DNA of 64,000 nt from Pegoplata infirma (lineage: Eukaryota > Arthropoda > Insecta > Diptera > Anthomyiidae). Location of the stretch: contig OY992539.1 of NCBI GenBank assembly GCA_963921195.1, positions 136,449,453 to 136,513,452 on the forward strand. Direction: 5' to 3'. Position 1 is the stretch's first letter. Every line of letters starts with the position of its first letter. The notes under the pieces are model-generated. The model saw nothing but the letters and a program-made list of their open reading frames with translations, searched no databases and was not told the DNA's origin. Of this stretch, positions 45,768 through 56,311 are shown piece after piece. A program made the position numbers and the translations under genes.

Positions 45768-45880
45768 CAGACGCGGATCCAGCTCTTGGGTTTTTCACTC
45801 AAAAAATTTTTTTCTGCAGGGAACCTCTGGTCGGATTTGAACCATTAGTTAGTGTTTTTAGTGTTTACCTCTTGTTTATT
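45768..45880 (+). mobile_element. Isolated end of a CAGNCGCGGATCCA hAT-like element
   Basis: CAGACGCGGATCCAGCTCTT and the next 100 bases are the inverted counterpart of 45410-45512. No partner end was found downstream before 46320, so this is probably a truncated copy. Confidence 0.5.
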
Positions 45881-46319
45881 ATGATTTTTTCTATTGAAAC
45901 ATTGCCAAATTTCAAAAATTTATCCTATAGATAAAATAATTATAAATATCTTTATTCCAAAAAAGTTTCCTGGTTTTGAAATTTGTCTGAGTCATTTGCT
46001 TAAAGAAAAATTGTATTATTCTATGTTATAGAAAATTCTTAATATAGAAAAATTTTCAGATTCTAATACACTTTTATATAAAAAATTCTCAGACACTTAG
46101 GCAATTTTTCCACCAAAAAAAGTTCATTAAAAGTTTTGAAATTCTCAGATTTAGTGTATTTTTCCCATAGAAAATTTCTTATGTTCTAAAATATTTTTTT
46201 ATAATTTATTTTTCTACATAAAAAGTCTAAGATATTGAAACGTTTTTTCTACTACATTATTAAAGTACGCGTTTAACATACACAAATAGAATTTTAATTA
46301 AATATTTTCTATTTTCATG
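45881..46319. other. AT-rich sequence with weak 35-bp repeat remnants
   Basis: Units such as 'attctcagacacttaggcaa' and 'agatttagtgtatttttccc' resemble the 35-bp palindromic repeat in decayed form. No gene. Confidence 0.4.
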
Positions 46320-46790
46320 AAATTTGAGAGATTTATGTGAAAATCGGGAAGGTGGTTTGTATGGGGGCTACAAGAAGAACTGGTCCGATTTCTTTAAAAT
46401 TCGGAATGGTGATTTGTGTAGATGAAACATGATTACCTGCCAAATTTCGAAAAACTAAAGATGACCTTTGTATGGGCGCTAGGTCTTAACATGGACCGAT
46501 TTTTTCCAATTTCAATAGTCTTCGTCCTTGGGCCAAAAGAGGCTTAAGTTTAAAATTTCAAGTCAATTGATTAAAAATTGCGACCTGTATCGTGTTTACA
46601 CCGTTTACATGGACAGACAGACGGACAGACGGACGGACGGACATCGCTAATTCGACTCAAAAAATGATTCTAAGTCGATCGGTATACTTAAAAGTGGGTC
46701 TAGGACCAATATTTCGGGTAGTTACTAACATCAGCACAAACTCATTATACCCTGTACCACAGTGTGGTGTAGGGTATAAATATTCGAGAC
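46320..46790 (+). repeat. Dispersed dipteran repeat with GACGGAC run and terminal hairpin
   Basis: Ordered words: 'ggtttgtatgggggctac', 'aagtcaattgattaaaaatt', an (ACGG)n-like run 46609-46640, 'taagtcgatcggtatactta', 'ggaccaatatttcgg', and a hairpin 'accctgtaccacagtgtggt'. The last part corresponds to 43640-43990 and 48050-48165. An open stretch of 74 codons here is chance. Confidence 0.55.
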
Positions 46791-46810
46791 AACTTTCTAT
46801 AGGAAAAATA

Positions 46811-46970
46811 CACTAAGAAAATTATGTCATTAACTGTTTGTAGGTTATTTTAAAAATTAATCAGTAAAGTTATTTTAAAAGAAAAATCATTAATTTTGTT
46901 ATGGATTTCTTGTTTTCTACTGTTTCTGTAGTTCATTTTTACACTAAGAAAATTATGTCATTAACTGATC
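46811..46970 (+). mobile_element. Two partial left ends of a CACTAAGAAAATTATG MITE
   Basis: CACTAAGAAAATTATGTCAT occurs at 46811 and again at 46942, both preceded by TA. Related to 35058-35576. No right ends are seen; the tandem left ends suggest truncation or local duplication. Confidence 0.55.
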
Positions 46971-46974
46971 TATC

Positions 46975-47905
46975 CGAATCAAGAAATTTTCAATAAAATG
47001 GCATCGATTCTTAGTTGCATATTTTTGCATATTTTGGTATAAATGCATATTTTTGCATATTTTCATACAAATTGCACTTTTTGTTAAATTTTTGTCACTT
47101 TTTTCAAGACTCACCTTAGAAAAAATCAATTTCTATCAACTTTTTTTGGAGAAAAATTATTTTTTGTTATAGAAATGATATTCTGAGGCATTTCTTGCAA
47201 AAATTGGATTCAGGTAAAAAAGTTTTTAGATTCTGAGAATTTTTTCCCATATTAAAATTTTCCTATTTTGAAACATTTACAAATTAACAAAAAAAAAAAT
47301 TTCTCTGAAATAAATACCCATTCAAGCGAATGCTTTTTTGACAATTTAAAAAAATCATTGATTCTGGAACGATAAGTATAATCGATTTCAAGATAATATA
47401 CTGGGTTCTGGAACTAATTGTTTTAAACGGAAAATTTTTCTGGGAAGGTTTATGTAAATAAGTTTGTCATTCCGTTTTTATAAACTCAAAAAAAAAATTA
47501 ACTCAATTTTTTTTTTACAAAAATGACTAAAAAATTTTTTTTGCGCCCCAGGAATATTAAATCATCGATTCTGAAATATTAAGTAGAATCGGCTGCAGGG
47601 TTCCGTTCTAGAACCGAATATTTGGAACGGAAATTTTTGTTTTATAGACACATCACAAAATGTGTCTATGAAACAAGATGTTTTACCAATTAAAAATGGT
47701 TTACAGTAACAAAAACTTTTTTAAAAATTGTAGGGGACATCAAATGTTTAAAAACCCCCTATTTTATGTTAACAACATTATTTTTTTTGGTAGAACAATA
47801 ATTTTTAAATGCATATTTTTTAAATTTTTAGTGCATATTTTGGATTTTTAGATGCATATTATAGGCACATATTTTCGATTTTTAGATGCATGAAAGTACT
47901 TGCCC
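46975..47905. mobile_element. Non-autonomous element rich in 'tgcatatttttgcata' words
   Basis: The left side has 'aaaatggcatcgattctta' and repeated 'gcatatttttgcatatttt'. The right side has 'tttttagatgcatattatag' words and ends 'gaaagtacttgcccta'. It shares both halves with 32545-33040. The middle contains two 'tctggaac'/'ggaacgg' units (47340-47470, 47565-47645). Ends and target duplication uncertain. Confidence 0.45.
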
Positions 47906-47919
47906 TACTTATAACTTTA

Positions 47920-48170
47920 GAACCACTTCACCAATTTTGTTGAAATGTTAGCAAATCAAGCCTACCTAGAAGAATGACAAATATATATGCCAATCTTCAG
48001 CAGTTACACAGAGACTGCTCTTTTAAAAGTTAGCGCGTTTTCAACTGACGGACGGACATTGGTAGATCGACTTAAAATCGATCGAGGATCATGATTACAT
48101 ATACTTTATGTAGTCTGAGACCAATATTTCGAGGTGTTACAAACGAAATGACAAACTTATCTATCGTCAC
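47920..48170 (+). repeat. Dispersed dipteran repeat (relative of 43300-43995)
   Basis: 'ataactttagaaccacttca', 'gacggacggacattgg', 'cgacttaaaatcgatcgagg' and 'accaatatttcgaggtgtta' occur in the same order as at 43300-43995. It lacks the final hairpin. Confidence 0.55.
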
Positions 48171-48468
48171 CTAAAATGCAAAAATCCCTAACTAACATTT
48201 TCTTAATTTTAAAGGAGAAGCAAAAAACAGCATTAAATGATATTTTAAATTTGTTAGATAGAGATGCGCGAGTGACACGAATTTTTAACGATTCACGCGT
48301 GAATCGTGAGTGAAAATTATTTTTACTCAAGTGGTCGTGAGTGCGTGTGATTAGAAAAAATTGTTTCGTGAGTGAGTAATTTTTTTACGTGAGTTTGTGT
48401 GATTGTTTTGTGCTGTCTGAAACAAAAAACATGTGAGAAAATCGTCGTCATGTTGAATTTAGATGGTA

Positions 48469-49326
48469 CACTCAAAATAATCACTCTGTTAAATTACAGA
48501 GATACTCTGCTGAGCCAGCAGAAAATACCATAGATTTCCAACCAGCAAGATTTTTTGTTATTTTACGAAGAAAACTTTGTAAAATGATTTCGATAAAAAA
48601 AATGTAAATTTGTAGAATTATCTGTAAAATATTGATAAACCCGAAAAGAATTTTACCGAAAAAAACTCTGTAAATTTACAAAGTTTTAGTTAAATGCCTT
48701 TTTTGAGTTCAAAACTTTACAAAAAAAACTCTGTAAATTTACAAAGTTTTAGTTAAATCCATGTTATGAGTAAAACTTCTCTGCATCAAAAACATTAATT
48801 AAAATTAAAAAAATTAAATTAATTAAAAGCAAAATTTTGTTAAATTTTCCCGCTTAAATGCTTCTAAATTGTAAATTTACTTTTTTATTTTTGTGAATAT
48901 TACGAGTTTTTAACAAGTAACTCCAATTTTAGACGTCGTCCTCGTAAAATTTACCAGTTTTTATTGTAATTTAAGACACTTTTTAAAGAGGGGTTTATCG
49001 GTCATATTTGGAAGTTTTTTGAAGTGATTTTTATTTTTACAGAGCAATAAGTAAAATTACAAATGAAATTTAGTATTTTGGTTACGAGAAAAAAGCAAAG
49101 TATTTTTCTAAAATCCTTATTTTAACAAAAACAATGTTTATTATCTGTAAAATTGAGATTACGAAGGAAAAAGTAAAATTACAGATAAAATTTTGTTTTT
49201 CGGTCAGAAGAAAATACAAAGTATTTTCTTAAAATCTGTATTTCGACAGATAACCTTGTCAAATATCTGTCGAATTGAGATTACAGTCATTTTACAGAGT
49301 ATTTTACAGAGTAATTATTTTGAGTG
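48469..49326. mobile_element. MITE with CACTNAAAATAATCACTCTG ends (copy 2)
   Basis: CACTCAAAATAATCACTCTG on the left, GTAATTATTTTGAGTG on the right, TA both sides; 858 bp. The first 120 bases are nearly identical to 1586-1705 and the right part matches 1980-2262. It has about 180 more bases, including a repeated 'ctctgtaaatttacaaagtt'. Non-coding. Confidence 0.85.
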
Positions 49327-49357
49327 TAACTAATACCAAATTTTGATTTAAATAAAT

Positions 49358-50388
49358 TAGAGATGGGCACCAATCACGTGATTAACGTGAGTAATTTTTT
49401 TTTCTACTCACGTGAGCGTGAGTGAGCGTGAGTAACACAAAAAAGTCCGTGCGTGATCGTGCGTGAGTCAAATTCTTGCGTGAATTTTTCGTGATTTTAA
49501 TTGTTTCCCAGTTTTTTTTTGTTCGGTAACATTTTCTTGATTTTTTCATGGTCTTTAAAAAAAATATAAATTTAATAAGTTTTTTAAATGTGTTATTGGG
49601 GAATTTGCACAGTTCTTCCATGAGGAAATGCCTTCAGATTCTGACATATAATAGGTAGTTCTTGAGGACATGTCCTAACATTGTCATCAATGAATGTTTG
49701 TTTTAAGAGCGTGAAAAAATTCTATAAGGAAATGTCTTCACAATAGCTGTATATCAAACTGAACTTTTACATCTGGGCAGTATCGTTTTAACCATTAGGG
49801 CACACTATGCACGTGCACAGGGCCCTCGACCTAACGGGCCTGAAATGCCAAAAAATTATACGGTTAATTTCTTTTAAAAGAAAATTTCTTATTTTATAAG
49901 GAAATTGGATGGAAGTAAAAACTAATGGAAATACGAAGATTTTTGGCATTTTCATATGACCTATATCAGACATTTCCACAAAGACGACTTAGGGGAAATA
50001 TCATGGGAACATCAGCACCCCCGACAACTGCTGAGTATGATTGAGGAAATTTTGAAATTTTTTATGAAACTGTTCTCAACTCGGTATATAGAGATGTCAT
50101 GGGGATGTCAGGTGCGTCAGCGAGCCGTCACCACGGATGGCTCAAGGACTTTCCCAACTGGGTAATGCATAAAAAAATATGACATACATTTTTTTTACAT
50201 ATTTTAATTCGTGAGTATTTCGTGATCGTGATTACATCGTGAGCGTGATTACATTTTTTTCTACTCACGTGAGCGTGCGTGAGCGTGAGCAGAAAAAATA
50301 TTTTCGTGCGTGATCGTGCGTGATTACAATTTTTTTTTCGTGAGCGTGCGTGATCGTGATTGAAAAGTCACTCACGATCCCATCTCTA
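49358..50388. mobile_element. 1.0-kb hAT-like element with TAGAGATGGG ends
   Basis: Ends TAGAGATGGG and CCCATCTCTA are inverted and flanked by a perfect 8-bp duplication AAATAAAT (49350-49357 and 50389-50396). Both subterminal regions are packed with 'tactcacgtgagcgtg' and 'gcgtgatcgtgcgtga' words. The centre (49620-50170) is unrelated unique sequence. No transposase. Confidence 0.85.
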
Positions 50389-50631
50389 AAATAAATGTTT
50401 ATGATTGTTTTCAGGAATTTAAGTTCTTTTTGCGCAAGAAATCGAAAAAAAGTAAAAAAAAAAATTGTTTATTTTGATTTCGTGAGTCTTCGTGAGCTTG
50501 AGTTATTTTAGTTATTTACGTGAGAGTGCGTGAACGTGAGCGGAAAAAAATTTCGTGCGTGATCGTGCGTGACCAATATTTTTATTTTGTGAGCGTGCGT
50601 GAGTAAAACTTCACTCACGCGCCCATCCCTA

Positions 50632-51777
50632 GTACGGTGTCATACATACGTACTTACATTCCAATTTCGAATAAAAAGATATTTCAGTGTTTAGTGAATA
50701 ATAACAAAAAATGAGCGACCACCCAAATAATCAATATGTATCATTAAATTTATGCTGATTTAGCAATAATAAACAAAACATTAAAAAATATCAAGTGTCA
50801 AAAATATGAACATTACGCACAGTACCACACAGAAAAAAAAACAAATTGCTATATTAGCTACAATATCAAAACAAAAAAAAAATCACTTAATTGCTCCATT
50901 AAAGGAATTTGTAATACCAATTAATGTTTGTAATTTTTTTTTAACCAATGAAATTTGTACTATTCACAAATAACATTTGTTAACATAATAAATATACAAA
51001 ATCGAATACTTTTCTTAACAACAAAATTTGTAATATCAGCAACTAACGTTTGTAAATTGTAGTTGCAAAAAGAAGTAAAGAATGCTTTTCAACAACACAA
51101 TTTGTTTTATTAACAAATTTGTATTTTGTTTAAAATAAAAAATGGGGTTTTGTTATATCAGCAAAAAATTTAATAAGCGTTGTATTTGATATTGAAAAAC
51201 AATTTTAATTTTTTCTAAATAACAAAATTTTTTAAAAAGTTTCTTAAATTTCTTAAATGTTTGACTGGTTTAAAATTAATAAATTTTTTTTCTGTGTTTA
51301 AAATTCAGAAATTCAAATTTAAAAGAATCTTAAACTTAAAGAAAAAAAATCGCATATAGACATATTGACGCTGTTAATGTACCGCGTCATGAATTTCAAA
51401 ACAAATTTTTGATTTAAATCACAATTAATGTGTGAATTCGATCATATTAACATTTTTTATAACTTCCGTCCGTTATAAAAAAAAATATAATATCTAAAAA
51501 ATATGTTTATATGTGTATTTAAGCAATTAATTTCTAAATTAAATTTAAATAAATAACAATCACAACATTTTTTTTAACAAAACAACATAAAATACGATTT
51601 TAATTAAAAAAATCAAAAAAAAAAAAATATAAATTTATTATGAAAAACAATAATATTGTATGTATAAATACAATGCGATTCACAAAATATTAAACAAATC
51701 TACAAAATTGTTTATCTATAAACAATCACGACAAAACAGTGATTATGATTAAAATAACAATAATCAAATACCCACAT
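50632..51777. other. AT-rich sequence containing a small MITE
   Basis: No gene. A probable MITE is at 50827-51297 (separate entry). The remaining sequence (50640-50820, 51300-51770) is A-rich with 'acaaataaca'-type words and no recognisable feature. Confidence 0.45.
50827..51297. mobile_element. 471-bp MITE with ACACAGAAAAAAAA ends
   Basis: ACACAGAAAAAAAA at the left is exactly inverted at the right (ttttttttctgtgt). The interior repeats 'aacaaatttgtaat' and 'acatttgtaa' words. The target duplication is not clear. Resembles the tentative element at 26899-28098, which ends TTTCTGTG. Confidence 0.55.
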
Positions 51778-52894
51778 TAGGGTGGCTTCTATTTTGCAAA
51801 ACTTCGAATTTCAAGGAGTGCACCCCTAATTTTTTTTTTTAATTTGGCCTAAAAATGATATGCTAAAAATTTCAGCCAAATCGGACAACGTTAACACGAG
51901 GCGCATCGAGGTCAAAGATCAAACACACGAAAATAGCCAGATTTTTATGAAAAATAATGAATAAATGGTGTTGTTTTTTTGAATATATACACAAGTTGTT
52001 TTCAGTATAAGAAGATATATTTAAAATTTTGGGTTTTCAAAAATTAACCTTTCGGGGTCAAAATGACCCAATTTTTACAAAATGACCCCTAAAACACCAA
52101 AATCAGCCCCAATTTTCTAATTTTGTTGAAATAAACCAATGGAAAACGATATTTATACTCTATTCTATCATAAATACTCAGATATGAAGTACTGTCATTC
52201 TAGGATGGCATTAACCCGTTTCATGGTAAGGCCAAAAATATGCAGTATATTTGGCGTGGTTCTCAAAATTAATGTGTTGATTTTTTAAAAATTTTCTTAA
52301 ACAAAGTTAAGAAAAATGTTAAAATAACCACAGAATCTTATAAAATATATGTTAGCATATAATTTTTTTTTTTTTTTTCGGGGTATCCCTCGGATAGTTT
52401 AGCGGGGGCATCGATTTAAACTCAGCGGATTTCGAGAAAAATGCGTTTTTTGCCCACAATTTACTAAATATGGAAAAATTTGGTAAATATTTTGAAATTT
52501 CACAAAGTAAGGGCCATAAATTATTAAAAACAATGTTGGACTTTAACCCTAAACGTTTTGGGAAAATGGAATAATATTAACCCGGTTTTTATTCGCACTC
52601 TAAACAAATGAGTCCAGTTTCCTTCTATAAATTGGGTAAATTTCAACAAATTCAAATAATATACTACTATAAATGTGTAAATTTCCAATAATTTTTTGGT
52701 AAAACTACACATTTTGTGTAAACTTACCCAATTTATAGTAGGAAACTGAAATCATTTTAATTAGAGTGCGGATCAAATGTCAAATTTTGTAATATTTAGA
52801 GTTTTTTTAGAACAAGGCACCTTAATATGACATGTTTATTCCGATTTTTTATAAAACTTGGTATAATTGTTGTACGAGTTCAGAAAAATTATTA

Positions 52895-53386
52895 CAGTCG
52901 AACCCGGTTATAACGAACTCCGAGGGACTAGTAAAAATAGTTCGTTACAAGCGAAGTTCGCTATAAGCGGGGTATATTTTTTATCAACCTAGAATTATTT
53001 CCAAAAAAAGAGATTCAATTTTGATTTACTGGATGTTTTTTTCGTAAATGAACTACTTATTGAGAAGAAAACTTTTAAAATAAAAATAAATTTTATTAAA
53101 ATTATAATATAAATCAAAAATTGTCAACCATTTGTGAGTTTTATAATGATTGCCGCACATTCAAAAATATTTATGGGAGTTCGTTATAAAAAGGTAAATA
53201 CACATGAAATTGTATTCGTGGGACCATAAAAAACAGTTCGTTTTAACCGAGGATTCGTTATAACCGAGTTCGTTATAAAAGAAGTATTTTGTGTGAAAAT
53301 TGATGCCAAAACGTCGGGACTTAAGAATTAGTTCGTTATAACCGAGAGTTCGTTATAACCGAGTCCGTTATAACCGAGTTTGACTG
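52895..53386. mobile_element. 492-bp pogo/Tigger-like MITE
   Basis: CAGTCGAACCCGGTTATAAC at the left; inverted on the right (ataaccgagtttgactg). TA duplicates on both sides (52893-52894, 53387-53388). Internal 'gttcgttataaccgag' words repeat near both ends. CAGTC(A/G)AACC termini with TA targets are typical of the pogo/Tigger group. It is absent from the matching position in the other arm (about 53925), proving insertion after the foldback formed. Confidence 0.82.
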
Positions 53387-53394
53387 TATTTACT

Positions 53395-53990
53395 TTTTTT
53401 TTTTAAATTACCTCATAAATGAACATGGGGCAAAACGGTCCTGCACGTTAAAATTTCTTAATATAGCTTTTTATTTTTTCAATTTCTAATAAACTTGTTA
53501 TAATTATTGTGCGAGGTTAGAAAAATAATTAATTTATTTTTTAATTAACCCATAAATGAACATGGGGTCAAAATGGCCCAGCACATTTCAAATTCTTAAT
53601 ATTTTTTTTTTTTTTTTATTTCTATAAGACTTGGTATAACCATTGTGCTAGGTCATATAATTTTTTTTTTAATTAACCTATAAATGAACAACGGGTTAAA
53701 ATGACCCAGCATGTATTTGCATTTTATGCAAATATTTTTTTTTCGACTTTTCATTTATGGGTTAATTAAAAAATTAAATAATTATTTTTCTAACCTCGCA
53801 CCATAATTATAATAAGTTTATTAGAAATCCAAAAAAAAAAATTATTTTAAAAAATTTTACCGTGCTGGGCCATTTTGACCCCATGTTCATTTATGAGTTA
53901 AATTAAAAACAAAAATCAAATAATTTTTTTCTGAACTCGTACAATAATTTTACCAAGTTTTATAAAAAATCGCATTAAATATTTCATATT
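53395..53990. repeat. Roughly 125-bp units arranged as inverted tandems in the foldback core
   Basis: Each unit has 'cataaatgaacatggggtca', 'aaatggcccagcac' and 'aaacttgttataattattgtg'. Three read left to right (from about 53410, 53545, 53680). Then two or more read in reverse from about 53750. The turn-around point lies near 53720. Confidence 0.65.
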
Positions 53991-55591
53991 TAGGTGCCTT
54001 TTTCAAAAAAAAAACTCTAAATATTCCAAAATTTGACCTTTGATCCGAATAAAATCCGGGTTAATATTGGTCCATTTTCGTAAAACGTTTGGGGTTAAAG
54101 TCTAACATTGTTTTTAATAATTTATGGCCCTTACTTTGTGAAATTTTAAAATATTTACCCAATTTTTCCATATTTAGTAAATTGTGGGCAAAAAACGCAT
54201 TTTCCTCGAAATCCGCTGAGTTGAAATCGATGCCCCCGCCAAACTATCCGAGGGATATCCCCTAAACAATTTTTTTTTTATATGCCAACATATATTTTAT
54301 AAGATTCTGTGTTTTTTCAGCATTTTTCTTAACTTTGTTTAAGAAAATTTAAAAAAAATCATAATATCAGTTTTGAGAACCACGCCAAATATACTGCATA
54401 TTTTTGGCCTTACCATGAAACGGCTTAATGATATTCTAGAGTGACAGTACTTAAAATCTGAGTATTTATATCGTTTTCCATTGGTTTATTTCAACAAAAT
54501 TAGAAAATTGGGTTTTAGGGGTCATTTTGTAAAAATTGGGTAATTTTGACCCTAAAAGGCTTACAAGGGTTAATTTTTGAAAACCCAAAAATTTTTAATA
54601 TATCTTCTTATACTGAAAACAACTCGTGTACCACGTTTAAACAATATATTCAAATAACAACACCATTTATTCAATGTTTTTCATCAAAATATGGCTATTT
54701 TCGTGTGTTTGAACTTTGACCTGCCTGTGCCTTGTGTTAACGTTGTCCGATTTGGCTGAAATTTTTAGCATAGCATTTTTAAGCCAAATGTAAAAAAAAT
54801 TAGGGGTGCACTCTTTGAAATTCAAAGTTTTGCAAAATAGCTGCCACCCTAACCCCCATGCATAGTAAAATAAAATTGATGATACACTTAAAAAAATAAG
54901 TATGTTATACATTTTAATCTCATTTTTAAAAGAGTTTTCTTGTTAAAGCCTACACTAAAAAAAATATTGTTAAACTAATATGGTTAAAATTAGCAAAAAA
55001 AAAGCTGTAGTTTTGGACATCGCAAAATTTTTAGTAATATTAGAATAATGGTAAAATTGCCACAATACCATTTTATTTTGGTAAAAAAATCAATCAAATT
55101 AGCAAAAAAAAATGGTAAAATTAACAAAAAAAACGGTAAAAAATACTAAAAATTTTGTAGCCGATTTTTGAGCCTCAAATTCTTTAAAGATAGTAAAAGC
55201 AGCATCAACCATTTATCCAGTTGTTAAATGGCTACTTTGCTTTAGTGTTAGCAGCATCTACTTTTGAGTACTTTTCGCCAGCTTGACTTTCAACAGCAGC
55301 AGAATCTCCAATGATTATTTTTTTTTCACACTAGAACACTTTAAGATAAATTTGTTTCTTAAAACTAAGAAAAAAAAATAAAAATATTACAATTTCTTTG
55401 CGAAAATACTAACATTTTTGCTAAAATCACTGTAAAAAAACAAAACTAGCAAGAAATATAGTGAAAACACCAAATTTGTATTTTACCAATAGTAAATTAG
55501 CAAAAAGTTATGTAAAATAAAATTTTCACAATGTTTTTTGCCAAAGCTTCGTGGACGTAAATTACAACACATTTTACTAATATTTTGACTA

Positions 55592-55784
55592 TTTTTTTTT
55601 TTTTTTCTTTCTTCTTTATATTTATTTACAACTAATTTTTAATAAATTCCACCTAACCGAGAACTGGTAACAAAGACCGTCGTCTCGTTGTAGCGAAAAA
55701 AACCAAGGGTTCTGGTGGGAATCGAACCCACGACCCCCACGTTGAAAGGCTAGCACGCTACCAACTAGACTACGGGGGTCCCCC
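55592..55784 (-). mobile_element. tRNA-derived SINE, 193 bp, with 9-bp target duplication
   Basis: Minus strand: the 5' head contains an RNA polymerase III A box (TAGTCTAGTTGG, 55761-55772) and B box (GGTTCGATTCC, 55718-55728), then a body of about 80 bases, then a tail ending in AAAG plus a run of about 15 A. TTTTGACTA is duplicated exactly at 55583-55591 and 55785-55793. A box, B box, A-tail and target duplication together are the standard SINE signature; mobilisation would depend on an LTR-less retrotransposon's enzymes. TTTT/A is a typical nick site for such endonucleases. The partner family is unknown. Confidence 0.88.
55712..55782 (-). other. tRNA-like head of the SINE (not a functional tRNA)
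   Basis: The T arm is perfect (GTGGG, loop TTCGATT, CCCAC) and the D-arm-like region carries the A box. The 3' strand CAGAACC does not pair with the 5' ACCCCCG, so no acceptor stem forms. Instead 5' GACCCCC can pair with GGGGGTC just before the T arm. The anticodon position is ambiguous. I therefore call it SINE promoter, not tRNA. Confidence 0.75.
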
Positions 55785-55818
55785 TTTTGACTAACAATAA
55801 GTTATTTTTTTGAGTGTA

Positions 55819-56311
55819 GCACTTTGTTCACGTGGTGTGACAAAAAAATGTCAATCGATACAAAATAAATTATTTTTTAAAATTATAAATTCTAGGGGAA
55901 AAATTGAGAATTATTTACTTTTCTCGAGGCAAGCAAACATTGCTGATTTCAAAAGTTTTTGATTCGATTTGAGGTTTTAAAATTTTAAAAGAAAACATTT
56001 TATCGGCAAAACTCATAATTTTTTTTAGTCTTCGCCTATTTAATATGAACTAGAACAACTCTTTCAAAAATTGTAGAAGTTGCACACATTTGAACAAAAA
56101 TGCATAAATTCAGTTTTATACAAAAACAGTTGTTTATGTTATATGAATTGATTTTTGTTCAAATGCAATTTTTTAAGGATTTTATTAAAAACCATCTTAT
56201 TTTCTTCATAATAAATGAAACATAAACTTTACATACCGAAATAAAATTAAAAAAATGTTTTAGCTTACAAAGAAATTATCTCAAACCTTATGAACCAATT
56301 TGCATGAAACT
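55819..56311. other. AT-rich non-coding sequence
   Basis: No gene or repeat ends seen between the MITE and the 3' end of retrotransposon copy A3. Confidence 0.45.

Larger units (their letters stand above)
48259..50631. mobile_element. Probable outer hAT-like element with CACGTGAG words
   Basis: Left end TAGAGATGCGCGAGTGA; right end inverted as 'tcactcacgcgcccatcccta'. Both flanking regions are dense in 'gcgtgagtga' and 'gtgcgtgatcgtgcgtga' words. No matching 8-bp duplication was found, so one end may be rearranged. Two other elements (48469-49326 and 49358-50388) are inserted within it. Confidence 0.5.
51778..54851. mobile_element. 3.1-kb giant foldback with TAGGGTGGC ends
   Basis: Left end TAGGGTGGCTTCTATTTTGC; right end inverted (gcaaaatagctgccacccta). 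Flanking octamers ACCCACAT (51770-51777) and ACCCCCAT (54852-54859) match at 7 of 8, a likely target duplication. The arms stay mirrored to the centre near 53720: 'gggcatcgatttaaactcag' is mirrored at 54215-54235. The core consists of inverted sets of roughly 125-bp units. One arm alone carries the MITE 52895-53386. No transposase. Confidence 0.85.
54953..55816. mobile_element. CACTNAAA-type MITE carrying a SINE
   Basis: Left end CACTAAAAAAAATATTGTTA; right end inverted (taacaataagttatttttttgagtg). TA on both sides. Interior of 'tggtaaaattagcaaaaa' words. A SINE with its own 9-bp duplication (55592-55784) is inserted near the right end. Without it the MITE would be about 660 bp. Confidence 0.85.

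Noticed and set aside
55712..55782. A functional tRNA gene
   Set aside because: Pol III boxes and T arm are fine, but the acceptor stem cannot form and the sequence is followed by a SINE body and A tail with a target duplication.
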